Below are positions 17,279 through 24,695 of a stretch of 34,944 bases of DNA, one piece after another; positions within the stretch are counted from its first letter, which is position 1; every line of letters begins with the position of its first letter. The notes under the pieces were generated by a model that saw nothing but the letters and a program-made list of their open reading frames with translations, was not told the DNA's origin and made no database searches. Made by a program: the position numbers and the translations under genes. The DNA is from Opitutia bacterium (GTDB lineage: Bacteria; Verrucomicrobiota; Verrucomicrobiia; Opitutales; Opitutaceae), in the NCBI GenBank assembly GCA_003142955.1, contig PLOH01000060.1:175-35118 (forward strand), given 5' to 3'.

Positions 17279-19228
17279 ATGATTTTCGGCCATCAGCAGG
17301 CTTCCGCCCAACCCGATTTCCTGCTGGCAATCCTCCCTCCAGGATTCGATCAGCCGTTTTGGCTCCTGCTGGCCGTCCTTTTGCTGATTGCCGCCGGCGC
17401 CATCGTCGGCCTCCTCGGTGCGCGTCGGCACCGCCGGCGGGCCGGGCAACTCACCGCCCGAATTGGCGAATTGGAACAGACCGAGCGCTCCGCCGCCGCT
17501 GAACTCGCAGGAGCCAAAGAACGGCTGCGGGCCGAGACGGCCCAGCGCGAGCAAGCCGAGGCCAAGCTGCAGCGCGAACGCAGCTTGATGGACATTTTCA
17601 TGGGTTCGGTCCCCGACGCCGTGTATTTCAAGGACGAGCAATCTCGCTTCATCCGGTGCAGCGACTCGATGGCCTGCTTGTTCGGCAAGAACAGCGTCGC
17701 TGAACTTATCGGCAAGACCGACTTCGATTTCTTTTCGGAGGAGCACGCCCGGCCGGCGTTCGAGGACGAGCAAAAGATCATCCGTACCGGACAGTCGATT
17801 CTTGGGTTGCAGGAAAAAGAGGTCTTCCTGGACGGCCGCTTCGGTTGGTCGTTGACGTCGAAAATGCCCCTGCGCGATGAAACCGGAAAGATCGTCGGCA
17901 CGTTCGGCATCAGCAAGAACATGACTGACCTCAAGTACTCGGAAGAGGAATTGCGGCAGCGCGAGATGCTATTCCGGCTCATCTTTGAGCATGCGCCCGT
18001 CGGTGTTTCCTGGAAGCGCGCCGACTTGGGCGACGAGCACCATTTCAACGCCACCTTCCGCAAGATCCTCGACCTGTCGGCCTCCACGGTACCGGACTAC
18101 GCCCTGCTCACCGAGCTCACCCACCCGGAAGACCTGCCGCGCCACCGCGAAGTGCAGCGTCAGATCGAATCCGGCCAAACCGACAACTACACGTTGGAGA
18201 AACGCTTTGTCCTCAAAAACAGCCGTTTGGTGTGGGGCCGGCTTTCCGTGGCGGTCGTGCGCGATGAGGCCGGACGAATTATCCAGGAGATCACGATTCT
18301 CGAGGACATCACCGCCCGGAAGCGAACCGAACAGGAATTGGCTGAAACCTACAAGACACTGGTCGATGCCTCCCGGGTGGCGGGGATGGCCGAGGTGGCC
18401 ACCGGCGTGCTTCACAACGTCGGCAACGTCCTCAACAGCATCAACGTCTCCACCAATGTTCTCGCCGATAGTCTGCACCACTCACGGGTCGGCAGCGTGG
18501 CAAAGTTGAGCGTGTTGTTGCATGAGCATGCCGGGGACCTCGGCGGATTTCTCACCGCGGATGCCCGCGGTCAGCGCATTCTGCCCTACCTCGACACGCT
18601 GGCGGACCACCTTACCGGCGAACAACAGCGCCTGCTCTCCGAACTGGAATCGCTGCGACGCAATGTCGATCATATCAAGGACATCGTCAGCATGCAGCAG
18701 AACTACGCGAAGGTGATCGGCGTCGTGGAATCGCTCTCTCCCGCCGACCTTTTCGAGGACGCCTTGCGCATGAATGCGGCCGCACTCAGCCGGCACGACA
18801 TCGAAGTCGTTCGGGAGTTCAAGCCGACTCCAGCCGTCCGGGTGGAACGCCACAAGGTCTTGCAGATTCTGATCAATGTCATTCGGAACGCGAAATATGC
18901 CGTCGACGAGGGCGGCCAGGCGAATCGACGCCTGGACCTGCGCATCGAACCCGTCGGCGGGATGGTTCGCTTTTGCATCCGTGACAATGGTATCGGTATT
19001 CCCCCGGAGAATATCACGCGGATCTTCTCCCACGGCTTTACCACGCGCAAGGACGGCCACGGTTTCGGTCTGCACTCCAGTGCGCTGGCGGCGCGGGAAA
19101 TGGGCGGCACGCTTAAGGCGCAGAGCGACGGCCCCGGTCGGGGAGCGACTTTCATTCTGGAGCTTCCCTTCGCCCCTAAGGACACGGCGCCCGCGGTGGC
19201 AAGTTCCGCCCCAGCTCTGCGGACTTGA
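17279..19228 (+). CDS. Membrane-anchored PAS-PAS sensor histidine kinase with HNxGN H-box
   Basis: 649 residues from the ATG at 17279. One membrane helix (about 26-47) is followed by a long coiled coil (56-105), PAS 1 (106-215, DAVYFKDEQSRFI...TGKIVGTFGISKNMTD) and PAS 2 (228-345, ending EITILEDITARKR). The phospho-acceptor region reads GMAEVATGVLHNVGNVLNSIN, with H379 in an HNxGN box rather than the classical HExRTP. The ATPase domain has N537, RDNGIGIPPENITRIFSHGFTTRKDGHGFGLH (569-599). There is no receiver domain of its own, so it probably passes phosphate to a receiver of the upstream hybrid kinase, whose stop is 19 bp away. The extracytoplasmic part is only about 25 residues, so the PAS domains should sense an intracellular signal. 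Confidence 0.9.
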   Translation: MIFGHQQASAQPDFLLAILPPGFDQPFWLLLAVLLLIAAGAIVGLLGARRHRRRAGQLTARIGELEQTERSAAAELAGAKERLRAETAQREQAEAKLQRERSLMDIFMGSVPDAVYFKDEQSRFIRCSDSMACLFGKNSVAELIGKTDFDFFSEEHARPAFEDEQKIIRTGQSILGLQEKEVFLDGRFGWSLTSKMPLRDETGKIVGTFGISKNMTDLKYSEEELRQREMLFRLIFEHAPVGVSWKRADLGDEHHFNATFRKILDLSASTVPDYALLTELTHPEDLPRHREVQRQIESGQTDNYTLEKRFVLKNSRLVWGRLSVAVVRDEAGRIIQEITILEDITARKRTEQELAETYKTLVDASRVAGMAEVATGVLHNVGNVLNSINVSTNVLADSLHHSRVGSVAKLSVLLHEHAGDLGGFLTADARGQRILPYLDTLADHLTGEQQRLLSELESLRRNVDHIKDIVSMQQNYAKVIGVVESLSPADLFEDALRMNAAALSRHDIEVVREFKPTPAVRVERHKVLQILINVIRNAKYAVDEGGQANRRLDLRIEPVGGMVRFCIRDNGIGIPPENITRIFSHGFTTRKDGHGFGLHSSALAAREMGGTLKAQSDGPGRGATFILELPFAPKDTAPAVASSAPALRT

Positions 19229-19266
19229 GCAATCTCTTTGGCTCTTGGGGAGCCCCGTGCGTTGCA

Positions 19267-19287
19267 ACCGGCCTCGGCGAGGCCGGT
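19267..19287. repeat. GC-rich hairpin between convergent kinase and acyl-ACP synthetase genes
   Basis: ACCGGCCTC-GGC-GAGGCCGGT forms a perfect 9-bp stem. A second overlapping stem (GCCGGT-CCTAA-ACCGGC) follows at 19282-19298. It lies between convergent genes but neither strand has a T-run, so it is a possible factor-dependent terminator or REP-like unit. Nothing else is seen in the 121-bp gap. Confidence 0.45.
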
Positions 19288-19349
19288 CCTAAACCGGCGA
19301 TCCCGCCCTTCATCCGACAGCATTGTTCCGTCTGACCATGGCTTAAACG

Positions 19350-22300
19350 CTATTTCGCCACCTCAATGGCGAGCCGCTGGCAGCCACGAAAGTCGGTCTT
19401 GCCCGAACCCAGCAGCGGAATCTCCTCCACCCGCCGGATGATCTTCGGAATCCACAGATTGGGCAGGCCCGCCTGAAACAGCCGTTCGCGCAAATCGTCG
19501 CCATTGATCGCGATTGAGGTCAGCAGCACGATCGCCTCCCCTTTCGTGGAGTCCGGCACCCCGACCACCACGATCTTGGGCACCTCGCCTTCCTCGATCT
19601 GATAGACCTCAATGATCTTCTGCTCCACCGTGCCATGCGGCACCATTTCACCGCCAACCTTGGAGAACCGCGAGACCCGGCCCTCGATGTAAAGAAAACC
19701 CTCTTGGTCGAAGCGACCCAGATCGCCGGTCACGAACCAGCCGTCCCGGAGCGCCGCCCGCGTCTTCTGCTCGTCCCTCAGGTAGCCGCTGAACACATTG
19801 GCGCCGCGGAACCAGACGATGCCAGTGGACGTCAGCGGCAATTCCTCCCCGGTATCGGGATCCACGATCCGGGCGGTCATGCCCGGCAGCATCCGGCCCA
19901 CGGAGCCCAACCGGTGGCCGCGGTGAGCTTCCGCTCCGCGCACCTTCTTCAGGGGCTCCGGCAGATTGATGTTGGTCACGGGCGTGGTTTCGGTGAGCCC
20001 GTAACCCTGCAGCAGTTCGACGCCAAACCGCTCCTTCAAGGCATCGTGGAGTTCCACGGGCATCTTCTCCGCTCCGGACACCGCAAAGCGCAGCGAACGC
20101 AACTCATGCCGTTCGGCCTTCTTCAGCAGCGGTCGCAGAAACGTCGGCGCACCGACGAGCACCGTGACCCGTTGCGCGGCGATCGCCTCGGCCATCTTGC
20201 GCGTGTCCAACGGACTCGGGATCGTGACGATCCGGCAGCCGCGCAGCAACGGATACCACAAGGTCCCGGTGAAGCCCATGCTATGAAAAATCGGCAGGCA
20301 GGCCATCAGGGTTTCCTCCTTCGGCAGAATCCCCGTGGCGGAGATTTGGGCGCAGTTGCCGAGAATGTTGCGGTGGGAGAGCGGTACTCCTTTGGGTTCG
20401 CCGGCCGTGCCGCTCGTAAACAGGAGCCCGGCTTCCTCCTGCCCACCCTCGTGCGGCAGCCCAAGGAGATTCGCGAGCAGCTTGCCGGGAAGCAGCCACA
20501 CCGCGGCGAGCCATTTGAAGATCGCCGGCTTGCCGCAGGCGAGGATCTCGCGCCGCAGATCAAGCGTCCTTTCCGGCCAGGGAAAATTTCCCACCTTCTT
20601 TTGCACCATCTCCGCCGTCAGCACCGTCGTCACTTCGCCGAGACGAAGGCTGGCCTCGATGGCGGCCCGGCCGGCGGTGAAGTTGAGGTTGACCGGGATT
20701 TTGCCAGCCAGCAACACGGCCAGATTGGCCACGCAACAGCCCGCGCTCGGCGGCAAAACGATGCCGATCCGGCGATCAGGGATGGTCGCGACAATCCGGC
20801 GCGACAACGCGGCCGATACCGCCAGCAGCTTGCCAGCCTTGACCACGCTCGGCTCAGCTGTGCAGTCGATCACCTGCGTTTCCCAGGGCCGGCGCGCCAG
20901 CGACCGCACGCATTCGCGGCCAAGATTCCCGAGCAGTTCGGGTCGGTCGCTGAAAGCAGTCTCGCCGAGGTCATACAACGCCTTCCGCACGGTAATCGCA
21001 TCAACCCGGTCGCCCGGCAACGGGTGACCGATCAGGACCGACACGGGACACGGCAATCGGTGATGCTGTTGCTTCCAGAAATATTTTTGCCCGGAAAAAG
21101 CGAACATCCGGCTCCATAATCGATCCAGGAAAACCGGCACCACCGGCACCTTCGCGGCATGGGCGATCGCCTCGAAATTCTTGCGAATCTCCATCACTAC
21201 GCCGGAACGGCTGATCTGCACTTCCGGGAACACACAGACCAGCTCCCCGGCCTTCAGCCGATCCGTGGCCCGTTTCGCCGCGGCCCTCGCCTGGCGGGAG
21301 CCAACCACCTGGACTCCGGTGGCCCGCAACACGAGCCGCATCCAAGCCGGCGGTCTGGCGCCAGTGAACGCGACAAACCAGGTGCGGCGGGGAAGGACCA
21401 CCTGGAGGATCAAGGCGTCGATGTAGGAAACATGATTGCAAATGATCAGCGCGCCACCGGTCGCCGGCAGATTTTCCGCGCCCTCCACTCGCACCCGGTA
21501 GAACAGAGCGCTTAATCCGCGCAGGATCAGGCTGATCGCGTGATGGGTGGTATGGCGGAGCGAGAAGAGTAATCCCGCCAGCGTCAGGCCGGCCAGCACC
21601 AGGAATTGGGCCGACGGACCCAAACCGAGGAAGTGATCGCCGGCGACAAAGACGAACAGATAGCTCCCTGCAAAACCCGCGAAGCTGTCCAACATGCCCA
21701 CGGCGGCCAGGATCCGCCCCCGTCGACAGTCGCCCGCTTCCCGCTGGATGAAGGCATACAACGGCACCAGGAATAATCCCGCGGCAAAGCCGGCGACACC
21801 GAGCCAAATATGGAACGCCGCGGTTGGAAGGTGCGCCGTCAGCCCCAACGCCACCAGGGCCAGAATGAGCAGCGCGCCGCCGGCTGGGACCAACCCCAGC
21901 TCAACACTGCGCCGGGAGAGCGCGCCGGCGGCAAGATTTCCCAGGATTGTGCCAAGGCCCATCAGGAGCAGCATCACGCTGGCCGCCGAGGCTGATCCGA
22001 TCCCACCCTGGTGGACCCCGGCGCCGATCTGCAGGCAGACCAGGTAGGCGTAGGAACCAAGCCCATAGAAAAACATGATTCCGACCGTCGCGCGCAAAAT
22101 CGGCCGCGCTCGCCACAGTTCGATGATCTGGGTGCCGTGACGGACGAATAGCCCCGCTGAGAACGGTTCCGCCGATTGGGGCTGGGTTCGCCGGATGAGC
22201 AGCAGCAACGCCCAGCCAATCATCGAGGACCCACCCAGGACCATGGCAGTCCAGAAAGCGCCCTGCCAGGGCCCGCCTTTTACCACCGCCCAGTGGTCGA

Positions 22301-22793
22301 ACATTCTGCCGCCGAAATAGGCGCCCAGAAGAAGGGCGGAGACCGAGAACATTTCCATCCATCCCACCGCCCGGGAAAGCTTCTCGGCCGGCACCAGCTC
22401 CAGGAGGATGCCGCGCTTCGCCGGCGCAAACAGCGCCATCGGCAGCGCGAGCAGGACCACCAGAGTGATGGCCAGCGCCAGCTGCTGATGCCGCAGCGCC
22501 GTCGCGAGTGCGGCAAACAGGACGATCTGCGCCGCCGCCGCAAACTTCAGCACCCGGCTCTTGGGAAACCGGTCCGTCACCCACCCCGCCAGCGGCGCGA
22601 ACAACACCAGCGGAGCGGCGAACAAAGCACCGAGCAACCCCTTGTGCCCGTCCGCATCGGTCCCCGCCGTCACGCCGGGAAACTGGACCAGCGCGAGCAG
22701 CATCAGACTGGCCGCGCTGCTGTTGAAAGTGACCTGAGCCTGCGCGACCAGCAGACTTGCCAGTGAACGCGCGGAGGGTTGCGTTTGGGGCAT
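19350..22793 (-). CDS. aas: Trifunctional LplT-PlsC-acyl-ACP synthetase (Aas-like)
   Basis: 1147-residue inner-membrane fusion. Residues 1-420 are an MFS lysophospholipid-flippase-like domain. Residues 425-620 are a PlsC-type acyltransferase with the HxxxxD box in NHVSYIDALIL (His near 452) and FPEVQISRSG. Residues 650-1147 are an AMP-forming ligase with FTSGTAGEPKGVPLSHRNI (near 793), GYGLTETTPV, TGDLGRFDQEGFLYIEGR and the C-terminal catalytic lysine in LGSGKTDFRG. In E. coli, lplT and aas are separate neighbouring genes that import and reacylate 2-acyl-lysophosphatidylethanolamine; fusions occur in other phyla. The expected role is recycling lysophospholipids and activating fatty acids with ACP. 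It starts 20 bp after the TOPRIM-like gene and may be cotranscribed with it. Confidence 0.9.
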   Translation of the reverse strand: MPQTQPSARSLASLLVAQAQVTFNSSAASLMLLALVQFPGVTAGTDADGHKGLLGALFAAPLVLFAPLAGWVTDRFPKSRVLKFAAAAQIVLFAALATALRHQQLALAITLVVLLALPMALFAPAKRGILLELVPAEKLSRAVGWMEMFSVSALLLGAYFGGRMFDHWAVVKGGPWQGAFWTAMVLGGSSMIGWALLLLIRRTQPQSAEPFSAGLFVRHGTQIIELWRARPILRATVGIMFFYGLGSYAYLVCLQIGAGVHQGGIGSASAASVMLLLMGLGTILGNLAAGALSRRSVELGLVPAGGALLILALVALGLTAHLPTAAFHIWLGVAGFAAGLFLVPLYAFIQREAGDCRRGRILAAVGMLDSFAGFAGSYLFVFVAGDHFLGLGPSAQFLVLAGLTLAGLLFSLRHTTHHAISLILRGLSALFYRVRVEGAENLPATGGALIICNHVSYIDALILQVVLPRRTWFVAFTGARPPAWMRLVLRATGVQVVGSRQARAAAKRATDRLKAGELVCVFPEVQISRSGVVMEIRKNFEAIAHAAKVPVVPVFLDRLWSRMFAFSGQKYFWKQQHHRLPCPVSVLIGHPLPGDRVDAITVRKALYDLGETAFSDRPELLGNLGRECVRSLARRPWETQVIDCTAEPSVVKAGKLLAVSAALSRRIVATIPDRRIGIVLPPSAGCCVANLAVLLAGKIPVNLNFTAGRAAIEASLRLGEVTTVLTAEMVQKKVGNFPWPERTLDLRREILACGKPAIFKWLAAVWLLPGKLLANLLGLPHEGGQEEAGLLFTSGTAGEPKGVPLSHRNILGNCAQISATGILPKEETLMACLPIFHSMGFTGTLWYPLLRGCRIVTIPSPLDTRKMAEAIAAQRVTVLVGAPTFLRPLLKKAERHELRSLRFAVSGAEKMPVELHDALKERFGVELLQGYGLTETTPVTNINLPEPLKKVRGAEAHRGHRLGSVGRMLPGMTARIVDPDTGEELPLTSTGIVWFRGANVFSGYLRDEQKTRAALRDGWFVTGDLGRFDQEGFLYIEGRVSRFSKVGGEMVPHGTVEQKIIEVYQIEEGEVPKIVVVGVPDSTKGEAIVLLTSIAINGDDLRERLFQAGLPNLWIPKIIRRVEEIPLLGSGKTDFRGCQRLAIEVAK

Positions 22794-22813
22794 GGAGTAA
22801 ACGGAACGGCAAG

Positions 22814-23512
22814 TTATGGCGGAGAAGGCGGCGACGTTTCAAGCGCAGACACCGCCTGCGGTTCCTTTTTCTTTGCCTCCCCCGGCCATCCCCGCAGCTC
22901 GCCGGCCATGGCGCCAAATCCATGGGGAAAATCCGCCTCCAGCCGGCGAAGATCGCCCCGATGACGGCGCACGCTCGCCAGCGCTTGTTGCGTCTCAAAG
23001 AGCAGGCCCGGCCGGTCCGTCCCATACACCCGCCATTTGAGCTCGCGACGCGTGTAGGGCGCGACGCCGCGCGCCTGTCCCTCCAGCCAGGCGAGTTCCG
23101 ACACCTGCGGATCCTCGCCGCAAAGATACCACGCCTCAATGGCCGGAACCGCCAGGCCGACGGCCCGGAGCACGCGATCGCGTCCCTGTCGCCGCGGAAA
23201 GCGCTTCTGCGTTTTTCGGAAGACGCTCCGGAGCTGGCACAATCGGCACTGGGGATGAAAGTAGCCCGGCGCCTCGTGTTCGGCCGTGTGCACGACGGTG
23301 TCGTCGGCATCCACCACCACGACGAGCCCGTCGGCGTCAGTGTTGAAATGCAGGTGGCGCAGGATGGCCGGCAGCACCTGGGCGACATTCGGCCAGCCGC
23401 GGGCCCGCAGTCCCGGTTGCACCAGGGCGACCGGCGCCGCCAAGACCGCTTCCACCAACACCCGCAGGGCTGCCTCGTCCGCCGGTGACTCGCTCAACAA
23501 GGCGACCTTCAT
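22814..23512 (-). CDS. DUF4276/TOPRIM-like protein, partner of the upstream ATPase
   Basis: 232 residues from the ATG at 23512; the longer open frame upstream overlaps the ATPase gene and is not used. MKVALLSESPADEAALRVLV has the acidic start of a TOPRIM fold (E8, D12), GLVVVVDADDTVVH supplies the DxD pair (D68, D70) and VPAIEAWYLCGED (E126, W128) matches the IxxxEaWlla motif shared by DUF4276/DUF4435 proteins. A CxxC pair (C89, C92) is also present. These are signs of a metal-dependent nuclease or nucleotide-binding domain, as in OLD and PARIS partners; catalysis is not proven. Its ATG follows the ATPase stop with a one-base gap (TGA-A-ATG), so translation is coupled and stoichiometric assembly is likely. 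Confidence 0.65.
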   Translation of the reverse strand: MKVALLSESPADEAALRVLVEAVLAAPVALVQPGLRARGWPNVAQVLPAILRHLHFNTDADGLVVVVDADDTVVHTAEHEAPGYFHPQCRLCQLRSVFRKTQKRFPRRQGRDRVLRAVGLAVPAIEAWYLCGEDPQVSELAWLEGQARGVAPYTRRELKWRVYGTDRPGLLFETQQALASVRRHRGDLRRLEADFPHGFGAMAGELRGWPGEAKKKEPQAVSALETSPPSPP

Positions 23513-23513
23513 T

Positions 23514-24530
23514 TCATTCCTCTGGCACGCCGCCCAGGATCCCGCTGAACCAAAGGTCGCCGAGCGAGCTCCCGGCGATGATTTCACGGGCATTCGGCAG
23601 GTCGCTCAAACGGGCAAACGTGGCACTGCGGCCTTTCTTGCTGGCAATGACCACTTCCTCCGGATGGTCGCGAAACAGATCCAGAAAATAGGGCGACTGG
23701 GTGGTCGCCACGATCTGGACCGCGGCCCGCTGCCGGCCGGACTCCGCGGGATAACCGAGCCGGTACAAGGCGTCGCGCACGGCGCGCAGCAACCGCGGAT
23801 GGATGCCCCGATCGGCTTCCTCGAGGCAGACCACCGTCGGAGGTTGCGGAGAAAATGACAGCGTGAGCACCGCCAGGGTATAGAGGGTGCCCTGCGAAAG
23901 GTTCTCCGCGGTCAGCCCCCGGCCATCCTCTTTCAATCGCAGCGCCAGCCTCACCCCGGATTCCGCCCGCTGCGGCGTCACCCCCGAGAATTCCGGCAAC
24001 GCCCGGCAGAACTCGGTCTCGAGCTGCGCGAAGGTGCCCGGCTGCTGCTCCCGCAGGCGCTCCAGCACCGCACCCAGGTTGCCGCCGTTCGAGTTCAACT
24101 CCCCGCCCTCGGACCACGCGGCCGGTTCCGCCATCGCGTAGTGATCGAATAGATACGCGCGGATTCCCTCCAGCCGGCCCCGCAACGCGGACCAGCGGGC
24201 GCGGGCCTCGTCCGTCGGAGGGTGCCGGACCTCGATGACGTCGCAGACCTGTTCGGACTGGCCCCGCAGGTGCACCTCGATGTCGGCGTCGGGCGGCGTA
24301 AAACGGAATACAATCTCGGGCGCATCGTTGGGTGGGTGCGGCGACAGCGCACTCCCGGCTGGGCGCGCCATTTCCGCCGGCGACCGGGCGAGTGCCCGGA
24401 GCCGCAGCAGCGCCTGGATCAGGCTGGTCTTCCCGCTGCCATTGGGTCCGATCACCAGGTTGAACGGTTCGAGGCGAAGGCTCGTCGCGCGCAACGCCTT
24501 GAAATGCTTGAACTGCACCGAAGCGATCAC
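23514..24530 (-). CDS. SMC/RecF/OLD-type AAA (AAA_21) ATPase
   Basis: 338 residues, starting with GTG. Walker A is GPNGSGKTS (28-36); the ABC signature is LSQGT (211-215) in ENLSQGTLYTLAVL; Walker B is TVVCLEEADRGIHPRLL with E237/E238; the switch region is IVATTQSPYFLDLF, with Gln278 where most relatives have His (TTHSP). The insertion between Walker A and the signature is only about 175 residues without a long coiled coil, so it is a compact RloA/OLD-type ATPase rather than a true SMC. It probably dimerises head to tail on ATP and controls its coupled TOPRIM-like partner. It follows the EF-G-like gene after 165 bp of apparently non-coding sequence. Role in phage defence or repair is inferred from architecture. 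Confidence 0.8.
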   Translation of the reverse strand: MIASVQFKHFKALRATSLRLEPFNLVIGPNGSGKTSLIQALLRLRALARSPAEMARPAGSALSPHPPNDAPEIVFRFTPPDADIEVHLRGQSEQVCDVIEVRHPPTDEARARWSALRGRLEGIRAYLFDHYAMAEPAAWSEGGELNSNGGNLGAVLERLREQQPGTFAQLETEFCRALPEFSGVTPQRAESGVRLALRLKEDGRGLTAENLSQGTLYTLAVLTLSFSPQPPTVVCLEEADRGIHPRLLRAVRDALYRLGYPAESGRQRAAVQIVATTQSPYFLDLFRDHPEEVVIASKKGRSATFARLSDLPNAREIIAGSSLGDLWFSGILGGVPEE

Positions 24531-24695
24531 GGCTGCATCGTGGCAAATTGGCGGAGGGAACGCAACAGCGGCAAGTGGATGGTGCGATCACCCGAGCGCA
24601 AACTGATCCGGTCAGAAGGATTGGACTACCTCGACGGAGAGGAATGAAGATGCTGGCCGAGCCGGCGCACTCGACGACCACCGCCGGCCCGCCGC

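Noticed and set aside
19635-21119. 494-codon plus-strand open frame
   Set aside because: Shadow of the acyl-ACP synthetase domain; composition is Arg/Gln/His-rich with no motif.
21901-23388. 495-codon minus-strand open frame
   Set aside because: Overlaps the MFS part of the Aas-like gene and the TOPRIM-like gene in another frame; no recognisable domain.
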